Source: Halococcoides cellulosivorans
Lineage (GTDB): Archaea; Halobacteriota; Halobacteria; Halobacteriales; Haloarculaceae
Reading direction: 5' to 3'
Assembly (NCBI RefSeq): GCF_003058365.1
Contig: NZ_CP028858.1
Coordinates: forward strand, 1,972,836 to 2,036,835
DNA: 64,000 bases
Position numbers and translations under genes: made by a program. Under the pieces are notes generated by a model, which made no database searches, had not been told where the DNA came from, and saw only the letters and a list, made by a program, of their open reading frames with translations. Below are positions 1 to 8,260 of the stretch, in pieces (positions within the stretch are counted from its first letter, which is position 1; each line of letters opens with the position of its first letter).

Positions 1-228
1 AACCGCGATGCCCTCCATCGATGCGATTTCCTCGGCCTCGGCCGGTGTGTCGTGGACGGCCACGTCTGCCAGAAACGCCTCCAGGGCCGCCGTGCCCCGT
101 TTCCCCTCCGTGAGGACCTCGTCTCGAACGTCCTCGGTCGTGCGACAGTCCTCGAAGGTCGTCACGACGAGGTCGAGTCGGCCGACCCACGCGAGCGGAA
201 TCAGCGCGGATGAGTCGAGAACGACCAT
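1..228 (-). CDS. PIN-domain toxin (3' end cut by window edge)
   Basis: The reverse strand opens with MVVLDSSALIPLAWVGRLDL, the N-terminus of a PIN-domain ribonuclease with the first catalytic Asp at residue 5. At least 76 codons lie in the window and the rest runs off the left edge, so the remaining acidic residues cannot be checked. PIN toxins of VapC type cleave tRNA or rRNA in a metal-dependent way. The ATG shares one base with the TGA of the gene upstream (TGATG), so the two should be translationally coupled as antitoxin then toxin. The specific RNA target is unknown. The family call is firm; toxicity is inferred from context. Confidence 0.8.
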   Translation of the reverse strand, partial: MVVLDSSALIPLAWVGRLDLVVTTFEDCRTTEDVRDEVLTEGKRGTAALEAFLADVAVHDTPAEAEEIASMEGIAV

Positions 229-521
229 CAGATGCGGTCGAGGTCGCGCTCGAGGTCGTCGGTCGTGTACCCCACGTCGATCCCCTCCTCGGCGGCAAGC
301 GTCAGCATCTCGACGAGCGAGACGTCCGCGCGCTCCGCGGCCGTCCGGAGTGTGACGCTATGCTCGCGGAGTTGATCCAGCGCTCGCTCCCTGCGCCAGT
401 CGTCGAGCCCCTGTCGAATGAGTCGGCGAAGCACCTCCGACCGGTCGGCACTCTGTGCGTCCTCGAGTGCGGCGAGTGCCTCCTCGTCGTCTTCTGGAAT
501 GCGCGTGGTGACCGTCTTCAT
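228..521 (-). CDS. ribbon-helix-helix type antitoxin
   Basis: This is a 97-residue acidic protein. Residues 1-40 (MKTVTTRIPEDDEEALAALE and the RSEVLRRLIRQGL segment) fit a ribbon-helix-helix DNA-binding fold. Residues 55-97 (TAAERADVSLVEMLTLAAEEGI, then GYTTDDLERDL) resemble the short helical UPF0175-like tail common in antitoxins paired with PIN toxins. It is followed with a one-base overlap by the PIN gene, the usual VapB-VapC order. By family analogy it should neutralise the toxin and repress the module; repeats in its upstream region are listed separately. The RHH call is likely, the exact subfamily is not certain. Confidence 0.75.
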   Translation of the reverse strand: MKTVTTRIPEDDEEALAALEDAQSADRSEVLRRLIRQGLDDWRRERALDQLREHSVTLRTAAERADVSLVEMLTLAAEEGIDVGYTTDDLERDLDRI

Positions 522-562
522 CGTTACAATCCATTACGTTACGATACGCAATAGATGTAACG
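522..562 (-). promoter_or_regulatory. promoter and putative operator of the leftward PIN module
   Basis: Directly upstream of the antitoxin ATG, CGTTAC occurs at 522-527 and 537-542, and its inverse GTAACG at 557-562. The last two form an inverted repeat with a 14-base spacer. On the reverse strand an ATCTATTG element (549-556) sits about 28-35 nt before the ATG, where a TATA box for a leaderless transcript would be. The overlap of repeats with the promoter suggests autorepression by the RHH protein; that is inference. Confidence 0.5.
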
Positions 563-626
563 GACGGCGACGCTCCAGAACCATACTGAATGTGGTCTGG
601 ACGGCCATTCGCGGAAATTGACGACC

Positions 627-660
627 ACATTTATTCGTGTGTAGATCCTACACATCTACG
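627..660 (+). promoter_or_regulatory. promoter with perfect inverted-repeat operator
   Basis: A TATA-like CATTTATT (628-635) lies about 26-33 nt before the ATG at 661, so the mRNA is probably leaderless. Between them is the perfect inverted repeat GTGTAG-ATC-CTACAC (639-653), with an overlapping second pair GTAGAT (641-646) and ATCTAC (654-659). An operator covering the transcription start fits autoregulation by the antitoxin encoded just downstream. The motif differs from the one at 522-562, so the two modules should not cross-regulate. Confidence 0.6.
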
Positions 661-1026
661 ATGACCGAGGGCCGCACGAGAGTCGACTTCAACGCGCCGA
701 CATCGCTCGTCGATCGGGCCGACGGCGCGGCGGAGTTGCTCGACGTCTCCCGGACGCAACTGCTCGTCGAGGCACTGGAAGACCGTCTCGCTGACCTCGC
801 CGGAGACGAACAGTTCCGCCACCGCCTGGCCGAGGCCTACTACGACGGCCGCGTCGACTACGACACGGTCGAGGACATCCTCGGGACCGAAGAGGCAATG
901 GGACTCCAGGTCCTGCGTGCGTCGCTCGATCGAGACCCCCCAGTCCCGCGGCTGGACGAGGTTCCGACCGACGAGGAGTTCTACGACGGACCGGTCCCAG
1001 AATGGGCTCCCGACGACGAACGATGA
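661..1026 (+). CDS. antitoxin-like DNA-binding protein of second PIN module
   Basis: This is a 121-residue acidic protein. The N-terminal part (RTRVDFNAPTSLVDRADGAA, then LLDVSRTQLLVEALEDRL) matches a ribbon-helix-helix arrangement. The middle (FRHRLAEAYYDGRVDYDTVE) and the acidic C-terminus (EFYDGPVPEWAPDD) would bind the toxin. The ATG at 661 is preferred over an in-frame start at 637 because the promoter and operator place transcription at about 660. Its TGA overlaps the ATG of the PIN gene by four bases (ATGA). The call as an antitoxin rests on this layout and the fold; no close named family is recognised. Confidence 0.7.
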   Translation: MTEGRTRVDFNAPTSLVDRADGAAELLDVSRTQLLVEALEDRLADLAGDEQFRHRLAEAYYDGRVDYDTVEDILGTEEAMGLQVLRASLDRDPPVPRLDEVPTDEEFYDGPVPEWAPDDER

Positions 1027-1595
1027 CGGCGACGGGGCTGACCGAGCCGACGATCGTCGTCGATACGAACGTCCTGCTCAACCTGGCGACGCCGGTGGTC
1101 GACGCCAGCGACCGCGCTGCGTCCGGCGACGATCCGTTGAAGACAGTCCTCAGTGCATACGACGTGCACGTTCCTGACGTGGTTCTCGGGGAAGTGACTG
1201 ACGCCTCGACGGGGTCCGATCCCCTCTCGACGGCCGCGACTGCCGTCCTCTGGGCGTCCGAGCATCTCACGACCCACGCCATCGACGAGCGTATCGGCGC
1301 ACCGCTCGATTACGGCCTCGATACTGGAGAATCGTACGCGATCTGGCTGGCCAACGATCTGGATGCAGCGATGTTCGTCACTGACGAATTTGGGCGCTCG
1401 AACTATCTCTTCGTCGCCCTGGCACTCGACGATCGCAACACGTTGTTCACGACGCCGCACGTGCTCTGCACGCTCGGTCGCGACGGCGTGATCGACTCCC
1501 AGTACGTCGATGCCGTCCTGACATACTACGAAGAACGGAAGGGGTGGGACGGTGCGTTTCTCGATCAGTTGCGCGAGCGATATCTGCGGGTCTGA
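1023..1595 (+). CDS. PIN-domain toxin (VapC-like), second module
   Basis: This is a 190-residue PIN-domain protein. TIVVDTNVLLNL near residues 10-21 carries the first catalytic Asp (D14). DTGESYAIWLANDLDAAMFV and the following TDEFGRSN segment supply the further conserved Glu/Asp residues, so the acidic active site looks complete. It is longer than a typical 130-residue VapC and resembles the haloarchaeal PIN proteins with extra helices at the C-terminus. It is translationally coupled to the upstream antitoxin through an ATGA overlap. It is predicted to be a metal-dependent RNase; substrate unknown. Confidence 0.8.
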   Translation: MTATGLTEPTIVVDTNVLLNLATPVVDASDRAASGDDPLKTVLSAYDVHVPDVVLGEVTDASTGSDPLSTAATAVLWASEHLTTHAIDERIGAPLDYGLDTGESYAIWLANDLDAAMFVTDEFGRSNYLFVALALDDRNTLFTTPHVLCTLGRDGVIDSQYVDAVLTYYEERKGWDGAFLDQLRERYLRV

Positions 1596-1604
1596 ACACC
1601 GAGA

Positions 1605-4334
1605 TTACTCCACTGCTTCCCCCTCGATTTCCGCCATGACGCGCTCGTGAAAGTCCTGTAACACGGCGGACTCGTCTTCGGCGAGCACCACGTCGCTGGC
1701 CGAGAGCGTCGCCAGGCCAAAGGCTCGCGGTGTCGGTGAGTCCACCCGGTGGCTCACCACCTCGATGTCGCCAGCCTCGATCGCTGCGAGCACGCCTTCG
1801 ATGCCCGCGACGTCGAGTTTGTCCTCTGCGATCTCCCGGTAGGTCTCCTCCATGACGGCGAAGTTCGGCAACTCCTGGGCGAAGTCGATCAGCATCTCGG
1901 CGTCGACCTGCTGTTGGCTCGCGGACTTGGAGTGGCCCTTGTAGTTCCGGAGGATCATCAGCGCGCGCGTCGCGTTGATCCGGAAATACCGCTGGAGCAG
2001 ATCCGTGCCGTCGAGGGCATCGCGGAGATCTTCGCGGACGGTCTCGGGATCGAGGCCCTCGAGGAGGTTCACGGGGTCGACCTTGCGATTCAGCGGCATC
2101 GAGAGCACGAACCCGTTGTCGGCGACCGCGACCTGGACGTTCGCGTCGGCGGCGTCGGCGATCCGATCCGCGAGCAAGCGCGACAGGCCGTCGTTGAACC
2201 GCCGGCCGTAGATCGAGTGGACGTAGTACCGCCGTTCGTAGTCCTCGCGGTCTTGCTCGTGTTCGATGACGATCCGGTCGGGCGTCGCGAGACTCTCGGG
2301 GCCCGCGAAGCGAAGTTGCTGATCGAACAGTTGGGTGAGTGCGCGGACCGCATTTTCCGTCATGGGAAACTCGCGGAGCCACTGTCGCAGCGCGGGCATT
2401 CCAGCGCGGTCGTGATGATCGATGATTTCGCGTTGGATCGCGAGGATCTCCCGTCCGAGGTCCCGGGACAGGGGCAGACGCTCGGAGTACCACGACGGCA
2501 CCGTCGGGCGCGCACTCGATCGATCGACGTACACCTTCGTCCCCCGGCGATAGCTGTACTCGTAGCGATCACCACCGAGGACGAACACGTCGCCCGGATC
2601 GAGCGTGTCGAGATACGCCTCGTCGAGGTGGCCCACCCAGGTGTCCGACCCGCGGAGGACGACCGTACACGAGAAACTGTCGGGGATGGTCCCGACGTTG
2701 GTCATGTAGATGACCCGCGCCATCCGCCCGCGCTTCCCGATCAGCGGTTCGCCCACCGGGTACTCCTCGTAGTGGTGTTGCCCATCGGGGGCGTCGTTCG
2801 TGTCCCGCCAGACTTTCGGGTAGACGTCCCGGTCTTCGAGGCCCTCGTAGTCGGCGGTGAGATAGGCCATCAGCGACTCGTAGTCGTCGTCTCCGTACCC
2901 CCGATAGGGGTCGGCTTTGGTGAGGATCGCGCGGACCTCGCTCTCGGGCCGGGGCCCGTTGATCGCCATGCCGTAGACGTGCTGGGCGGCGACGTCGTGG
3001 GCGTTCTCGGGGACGAACACGCGATCGACGAACCCCTCGCTCGCGCGCTCGACCATGACCGCGAGTTCGACCAGATCGTCGCGATCGAGTGCGATCGCGC
3101 GCCCGGTGACGGTCTCGCCGAGTTGGTGGCCCGCACGCCCGACCCGCTGGAGCAAGGCGGCGACCCGCTTCGGTGAGCCCAACTGGACGACCAGATCGAC
3201 GTGGGGCATGTCGATGCCCAACTCGAGGCTGGTGGAAGTCGTCACCACGCTAATATCGCCCGCCTTGAGTTTCGACTCGATGCGTTCGCGGCGCTCGCGA
3301 TCCAGACTGCCGTGGTGACAGCCACTCGTCTCCTCGTCGTAGGCGTCGTAGCGCTGGCGAAGGCGGTGGAGGACGCGTTCGGCTCCCGAACGGGTGTTCG
3401 TGAAGACGATGGTGTTCTCGTGGGCCTGAATCATCGCGTGGAGGTCCTCGTACAGCGCGTCGGTGACCGCCCCGGGTCCGGTTCCGATCAGATCGTCGAC
3501 GGGCACGTCGAGTTCGAGGTCCAGATCGCGCGCGAAGCGGGCGTCGACGATGTCGTACTCGCGGGCGGGCCCGCCCGGGCGCTCCCGCCCGACCAGGAAC
3601 TCGGCCATCCGATCCAGCGGTTCGACCGTCGCCGAACAGCCGATCCGGGTGGGCGACTCGTCGGCGAGCGCTTCGAGGCGTTCGAGTGAGACCGCGAGAT
3701 GCGTGCCGCGTTTGTTGTCCGCGAGGCTGTGAATCTCGTCGACGACGACGTACTCGACGGTGCGAAGCTTCTCGCGGAACTTCGGGGAGTTGAGCAAGAT
3801 CGCGAGCGTCTCGGGCGTCGTATTCAGGATGTGGGGGGTCTCTTCGAGCATCTGCTGGCGCTCGTGGTCGGGCGTGTCGCCGTGGCGGATCGCGTGCCGG
3901 ACGGTGACGTCCTCCCCGGCGTCGGCCAGCCGATCGGTCACGCCCTCCAGCGGCGTCGCGAGATTCCGGTGGACGTCGTTGGCGAGCGCTTTCAGCGGCG
4001 AGACGTAGAGTGCGTGGACGCTGTTCGAGAGCTCCTCGGCCCGAGCGCGCTCGAAGAGGTCGTCGAGGATCGCCGCGAACGCGGCCTGGGTCTTCCCGCT
4101 CCCGGTCGGCGCACAGATGAGGGCGTTCGTCCCGTCGTCGATCAGCGGGATGGCTTCCTTCTGCGGGGGCGTGAAAAACCCGCCGTTCTGGGGGACGAAC
4201 GCGCCGAACTGATCGACCCACCACTCGCGCAGTGGTGACTGGAACCGATCGAGGACGTCGCTATCATCGATCGCGATCGACTCGGAATCGAACTCGACGG
4301 CGCGTGCGGCCAGCAACTCGCGTCCGGTCGTCAT
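1605..4334 (-). CDS. Lhr-type superfamily II DNA/RNA helicase
   Basis: This is a 909-residue ATP-dependent helicase of the large helicase-related (Lhr) group. Motif I is CAPTGSGKT (K81), motif Ia YVSPLKALANDV, motif II VVDEIH (199-202; the DEIH variant is typical of Lhr), motif III GCSATV, and motif VI QRVGRAGH. A long C-terminal region follows the two RecA domains, as in Lhr-core proteins, which have a winged helix and an Lhr-specific domain and act on branched DNA or RNA:DNA hybrids in repair. The ATG at 4334 (MTTGRELLAARAV) is chosen because further in-frame sequence upstream is antisense to well-supported rightward genes. It converges with the PIN gene. Confidence 0.9.
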   Translation of the reverse strand: MTTGRELLAARAVEFDSESIAIDDSDVLDRFQSPLREWWVDQFGAFVPQNGGFFTPPQKEAIPLIDDGTNALICAPTGSGKTQAAFAAILDDLFERARAEELSNSVHALYVSPLKALANDVHRNLATPLEGVTDRLADAGEDVTVRHAIRHGDTPDHERQQMLEETPHILNTTPETLAILLNSPKFREKLRTVEYVVVDEIHSLADNKRGTHLAVSLERLEALADESPTRIGCSATVEPLDRMAEFLVGRERPGGPAREYDIVDARFARDLDLELDVPVDDLIGTGPGAVTDALYEDLHAMIQAHENTIVFTNTRSGAERVLHRLRQRYDAYDEETSGCHHGSLDRERRERIESKLKAGDISVVTTSTSLELGIDMPHVDLVVQLGSPKRVAALLQRVGRAGHQLGETVTGRAIALDRDDLVELAVMVERASEGFVDRVFVPENAHDVAAQHVYGMAINGPRPESEVRAILTKADPYRGYGDDDYESLMAYLTADYEGLEDRDVYPKVWRDTNDAPDGQHHYEEYPVGEPLIGKRGRMARVIYMTNVGTIPDSFSCTVVLRGSDTWVGHLDEAYLDTLDPGDVFVLGGDRYEYSYRRGTKVYVDRSSARPTVPSWYSERLPLSRDLGREILAIQREIIDHHDRAGMPALRQWLREFPMTENAVRALTQLFDQQLRFAGPESLATPDRIVIEHEQDREDYERRYYVHSIYGRRFNDGLSRLLADRIADAADANVQVAVADNGFVLSMPLNRKVDPVNLLEGLDPETVREDLRDALDGTDLLQRYFRINATRALMILRNYKGHSKSASQQQVDAEMLIDFAQELPNFAVMEETYREIAEDKLDVAGIEGVLAAIEAGDIEVVSHRVDSPTPRAFGLATLSASDVVLAEDESAVLQDFHERVMAEIEGEAVE

Positions 4335-4460
4335 CGAATAGCCGAGGTTCGCTCTCGGCGACCTTCTGTGTTTGGCAGGGGGGGCTGTTCGGGCCGCCCG
4401 ACCTGCGGCCAGGCCCGCCGGGGGAGACAGACCCAAGCCGCCGACGGCCCAGTCGACTGT

Positions 4461-4880
4461 ATGCACACCGACGCGATCGACGACGCCGAGTCCCGGGCGC
4501 ATATCCTCGACGCCTGGACCGACGGGGCCCGCGACGCACTCGCCGACGCCGGGGCCGCGGCCGTCCGGGAGGCGACCGACGCCGACGCCGTGACCCTCGA
4601 CGCGATCCAGGCGGGCGAGATCGAGCCGATTCCACTGGAGACCGTCGCGGGCGTGCTCGCCTGTGACCCCGACCAGCCAGACGCCGACGTGATCGCCGCC
4701 GAGGCGCGCGATCGACTGCTGCTGGGGATGACACGCGCGGTCCTCGACGTCGATCGGCTGGCGGCGCTGGTCGAGACCGATCGGACCGCGACCGAACTCC
4801 AGCAGGCCATCGAAGGGCGAGCCGAACTCCCGATGGGCGAGTTCGCGAGTTTGCGCGCGGCGATCGCCCGGGAATCGTGA
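4461..4880 (+). CDS. DUF5791-like haloarchaeal protein
   Basis: This is a 139-residue acidic, alanine-rich, helical protein without membrane segments or recognisable catalytic motifs. The composition and arrangement beside the Lhr helicase and an SDR gene match a conserved haloarchaeal family that I recall as DUF5791; I cannot confirm the family by search. Its stop overlaps the GTG start of the SDR gene (GTGA), so the two are co-translated. It starts with ATG 126 bp from the divergent helicase start. Function unknown. Confidence 0.6.
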   Translation: MHTDAIDDAESRAHILDAWTDGARDALADAGAAAVREATDADAVTLDAIQAGEIEPIPLETVAGVLACDPDQPDADVIAAEARDRLLLGMTRAVLDVDRLAALVETDRTATELQQAIEGRAELPMGEFASLRAAIARES

Positions 4881-5764
4881 TCGACAGCGTCGCGATTCTG
4901 GGCTGTGGATGGGTCGGCTGTGAACTCGGGCGCATCCTCGCGGGGCGGGTCCGGGCGGTCGGCGTTCGTCGCTCCGACGCCGGCCTGGAGCGCGTCCGCG
5001 GAGCCGGGATCGACGCCGTCCAGGCGGATCTGACCGACGCCGACAGCCTGGCGCGCGTCCCCGACGTCGAAGCGCTCGTCGTCGCCGCGACGCCCGACGA
5101 TCGGACGGCGGCGGCCGCACGCAGGCTGCACGTCGACGGCCTCCGGACGGCGATCGACCACTTTTCCGGGCGCGAAGCCCCACCCGATCGGCTCGTCTAC
5201 GTCTCCTCGACCGGCGTGTACGGCGATCACGGCGGCGACTGGGTCGACGAATCGACCGAAATCGACCCGCCGACCGCGAAACTCGAGGCGATCGCAACCG
5301 CCGAGCGGATCACTCGCGAGCGCAGCGGCGCAATCGACGGCACCGTCGCCCGGTTCGGCGGGCTCTACGGGCCAGAACGCTATCGAATGGCCCGCTACGT
5401 CGAGGGGCCAGTCACCGCGGGCTGGCTCAACTCGATCCACCGCGACGACGCTGCGGGCGCGATCGCCCACCTCATCGCGACCGACGCCCGGCCCGACATC
5501 GTCAACGTCGTCGACGGATCGCCGGTCGAGAAACACCGCTTCGCGGACTGGTTGGCCGAGCAGTGTGGTCGGCCCCAACCCCCGAAACGAAGCGTCGCCG
5601 AGCGCATCGACGCGCTCGACGACCCGAACGGTGATCGCGGGGCGCGAATCCGCGCCCAGAAACGCGTCGCGGGAGATCGACTCCGATCACTTGGGTTTCG
5701 CCCGCGCTGCCCCTCCGCACGGGCCGGGTTCGCCGCGGCGGTCGCCGCCGGGAACTGTCCCTGA
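4877..5764 (+). CDS. NAD(P)-binding SDR/epimerase-family protein
   Basis: This is a 295-residue extended short-chain dehydrogenase/reductase-like protein. The N-terminal Rossmann motif is ILGCGWVGCELG (residues 6-17). LVYVSSTGVYGDHGGDWVDE contains the typical SDR Ser/Thr and Tyr region (SSTGVYG), and FGGLYGPERYRMARY matches the region where epimerases shape the substrate pocket. The short core and GxGxxG spacing resemble the YeeZ-like SDR group, whose substrates are mostly unknown. The GTG start is set by the GTGA overlap with the previous gene. The fold is certain, the reaction is not. Confidence 0.8.
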   Translation: MIDSVAILGCGWVGCELGRILAGRVRAVGVRRSDAGLERVRGAGIDAVQADLTDADSLARVPDVEALVVAATPDDRTAAAARRLHVDGLRTAIDHFSGREAPPDRLVYVSSTGVYGDHGGDWVDESTEIDPPTAKLEAIATAERITRERSGAIDGTVARFGGLYGPERYRMARYVEGPVTAGWLNSIHRDDAAGAIAHLIATDARPDIVNVVDGSPVEKHRFADWLAEQCGRPQPPKRSVAERIDALDDPNGDRGARIRAQKRVAGDRLRSLGFRPRCPSARAGFAAAVAAGNCP

Positions 5765-5801
5765 TCGCGGCGCTCTTTTCGATGCCGTGCGACCGACCGG
5801 C

Positions 5802-6176
5802 ATGGGCTACGCACAGATCGATCCGGCGGATCTCGCGGCGACCGACGACTTTTCGTGCGACCGACGCTCGATCGACGAGGCCGTCGGACTCGACGCGCTC
5901 GCGCTAACGGTGTACACGATCGCACCCGGCGAATCGCTGGCGCGATCGTACCATCGCCACGCGACCCGCGAAGAGGCGTTCTACGTGCTCGACGGCGCGT
6001 TGACCGTCGAGACCGCCGAGGGCGAGCGGACCGTCCCTGCCGGCGAGGTGTTCGTCGCGGAGGCCGACAGTCCACATCGGCCGTACAACCCCGCGAGCGC
6101 GAGCGATCCGGTGCGCGTGCTCGCCGCGGGCGCGCCACGATCGGATCCAGGACTGCCCGCCGACCGCCCGGAGTGA
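5802..6176 (+). CDS. small cupin-domain protein
   Basis: This is a 124-residue single-domain cupin. The first cupin motif has the metal ligands in YHRHATREEAFYVLDG (two His, one Glu) and the second in VPAGEVFVAEADSPHRPYN (His). The N-terminal 30 residues (DLAATDDFSCDRRSIDEAVG) are a conserved-looking lead before the barrel. Metal and substrate cannot be predicted; small cupins may be isomerases, dioxygenases or binding proteins. The start is the ATG of MGYAQIDPADL, 37 bp after the SDR stop, so co-transcription is likely. Confidence 0.75.
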   Translation: MGYAQIDPADLAATDDFSCDRRSIDEAVGLDALALTVYTIAPGESLARSYHRHATREEAFYVLDGALTVETAEGERTVPAGEVFVAEADSPHRPYNPASASDPVRVLAAGAPRSDPGLPADRPE

Positions 6177-6202
6177 AGTGGGTCCGGGTCCAACCCCCAC
6201 CG

Positions 6203-7027
6203 ATGGACCGGTATCGGGCGACAGTGGTCACGACCGCCCTCGTCGTCGCACTGGCGGGCTGTTCGCTGCCGAGCGATGCGCCGACCGACACCGTCACGCC
6301 GGTCGATATCGGCTCGACGGACCCGCCCGGCGTCTCCACCCGGACCGACAGCGTCGACGCCGAGGCGTTGCTCGACGCTCACGAGCGCGCCCTCGCGAAT
6401 CGATCGTTCGCCCTGCGAGTGAACCGGACCGAGCGGCAGCACGGCGAGACCGTCGGCACGCTCGGGGTCGACGCGGGGTTCGGCGCGGCTGACGGGGAGT
6501 ACCGAATGGACGTTCGGGCCAGCGGCCGATTGACGGCGTACGCCTGGGCCCAGCGCTCGCGATACTGGGCCGGCGACGGCCAGTCGGTCGTCGTCCGCGA
6601 GTACAACCAGACGACGCTGTATCATCAAACCGAGCCGGCACGGTGGGCGCTCCCGATCGAGTCGACGCGCCGCTCGCGGATTGCGGGCGCGCTCGCGGAC
6701 CTCACCGTGACGAGTATCGAGCCCCAGGCCAGCGGCGTCCGGATCGAAGCACGCGCCGATCCCGCCGGCGACGGCGTGACCGACTTCTGGTCGGCACCCA
6801 CGGTTCGATCGGCGACGCTCGTCCTCGACGTGTCGAACGCCGGCCTGATTCGTGCGATCGACCTGGAGTACACGCTCGTCGAGAGCGACGGCGACCGCAT
6901 CCAGATTCGAGAGACGACGCAGATCGACGGCGTCGGATCGACGACCGTCGGCCGCCCGGCGTGGGTCGAGACTGCGCTCCCGAACGCCTCGTCAGCCACG
7001 CCCGACCGCGATCGGCCGGGCTACTGA
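6203..7027 (+). CDS. secreted lipoprotein, haloarchaeal, unknown function
   Basis: This is a 274-residue protein with a lipoprotein signal: MDRYRATVVTTALVVALAGC places the lipobox LAGC at residues 17-20 with Cys20 as the modified residue. The mature part begins with a Thr/Asp/Pro-rich linker (about 21-50). A beta-rich region follows that contains VNRTERQ, a YWAGDGQSVVVREYNQTTLY segment and a run ending in EYTLVESDGDRIQIR. This is the pattern of the many haloarchaeal LolA/outer-lipoprotein-like proteins of unknown role. It should be anchored on the outer face of the membrane. It converges on ftsY. Confidence 0.75.
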   Translation: MDRYRATVVTTALVVALAGCSLPSDAPTDTVTPVDIGSTDPPGVSTRTDSVDAEALLDAHERALANRSFALRVNRTERQHGETVGTLGVDAGFGAADGEYRMDVRASGRLTAYAWAQRSRYWAGDGQSVVVREYNQTTLYHQTEPARWALPIESTRRSRIAGALADLTVTSIEPQASGVRIEARADPAGDGVTDFWSAPTVRSATLVLDVSNAGLIRAIDLEYTLVESDGDRIQIRETTQIDGVGSTTVGRPAWVETALPNASSATPDRDRPGY

Positions 7028-7048
7028 GGTCGGGACCGCCGGCCGAAC

Positions 7049-8257
7049 CTACTCACCGACGAGATCGTCGGCCATGGCTTCGGGGTCGAACGCCTCCAGG
7101 TCGTCGTACCCCTGCCCGGTGCCCAAAAAGAGGATCGGCCGGCCGGTCACCTGTGCGATCGAGATGGCCGCGCCGCCCTGAGCGTCGGCGTCGGCTTTCG
7201 TGAGCACCGTCCCGTCGATGGCGGCGGCGTCGTCGAACTCCCGCGCGCGATTCACGGCGTCTTGCCCGGCGACCGCCTCGTCGACGAACAGCGTCAGGTC
7301 GGGCTCGACGACGCGGTCGATCTTTTCGAGTTGGGCCATCAGATCGTCGCTCGTGTGGAGTCGACCGGCGGTGTCGCCCAACACGACGTCGACGTCGTGG
7401 GCGTCGGCGTACTCGACGGCGTCGTAGATCACCGCGGCGGGATCGCTGCCCTGCTCGTGGTGGATGCACTCGACGTCGAGCGCCTCCGCGTGCTCGATGA
7501 GTTGCTCGTTCGCGCCCGCGCGAAACGTGTCGCCGTTGGCGACGACCGACGAGTAGCCCGCCCGGTCGAGATACCGGACGAGTTTCGCGATGGTCGTGGT
7601 CTTCCCGACGCCGTTGACACCCGTAAAGACGACCACGGCGGGGTCGTCGCCGGCCTCGATCGCCTCGATGAAGTCCAGATCGCCAACGTCGAGCGTGTCG
7701 TAGAGTGCCTCCCGGAGTGCATCCCGCGCCAGATCGCCCGTACTCGACAGTCGACGGCGCGTCTCACCGAGCAGCGTCGCTTCGACGCGGTCGATGATGC
7801 GCTCGGCGACCGACAGCTCGACGTCGCTCGCGAGGAGGGCGAACTCCAGGTCGTCGAGGTGGCCTGCGAGGTCGTCCTCGTCGACGACGGTCTTGCCACT
7901 GGCGAACAGTTTGGCCCGTTCGGTCAGGCCGCGACCGTCGTCGGCCTCGGCGTCGGAGTCCGCCTCGACTGACGTCTCGGCGTCCGCTCCAGTTTCGGCG
8001 TCCGCACCGTCCGCGTCTTCGGCCCGATCGGCGTCCGTAGCGGCCGGGGTTTCGGCACCGTCGTCGTCCGGCGCGGTCTCGGCGTCGGCAGCTGCCGACG
8101 CGTCGGCCTCTGACGGTGGCGACGGCTCCTCGTCAGCGGACGCTTCGGTCGGTGGGGCGTCGGCGTCCTCGGCCGCGGCGTCGGCGTCAGGCTCCTCGAT
8201 GTCGTCGTCGACGTCCTCGGTAAAGGAGGACAGACGGTCTTTGAGCCCGTCGAACAT
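7049..8257 (-). CDS. ftsY: signal recognition particle receptor FtsY
   Basis: This 402-residue GTPase docks the SRP-ribosome complex at the membrane. Residues 1 to about 100 form a very acidic, low-complexity A domain rich in Asp, Glu and Ala, usual in haloarchaea. After the helical N domain, the G domain shows GVNGVGKTTTIAKL (G1), ANGDTFRAGANEQL, DTAGRLHTSDDL (G3), TKADADAQGGAA (G4) and FLGTGQGYDDLEAF at the C-terminus, all SRP-GTPase signatures. It is the last gene of a leftward operon rpl18a-pfdA-ftsY with only 3 bp between pfdA and ftsY. Its partner SRP54 is encoded at the right end of the window. Confidence 0.97.
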   Translation of the reverse strand: MFDGLKDRLSSFTEDVDDDIEEPDADAAAEDADAPPTEASADEEPSPPSEADASAAADAETAPDDDGAETPAATDADRAEDADGADAETGADAETSVEADSDAEADDGRGLTERAKLFASGKTVVDEDDLAGHLDDLEFALLASDVELSVAERIIDRVEATLLGETRRRLSSTGDLARDALREALYDTLDVGDLDFIEAIEAGDDPAVVVFTGVNGVGKTTTIAKLVRYLDRAGYSSVVANGDTFRAGANEQLIEHAEALDVECIHHEQGSDPAAVIYDAVEYADAHDVDVVLGDTAGRLHTSDDLMAQLEKIDRVVEPDLTLFVDEAVAGQDAVNRAREFDDAAAIDGTVLTKADADAQGGAAISIAQVTGRPILFLGTGQGYDDLEAFDPEAMADDLVGE

Positions 8258-8260
8258 CGG

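Noticed and set aside
4335-5297. N-terminal extension of the Lhr helicase frame by about 320 codons
   Set aside because: The extension is antisense to the DUF5791-like and SDR genes, which overlap each other as a real operon; the known helicase N-terminus begins at MTTGRELLA.
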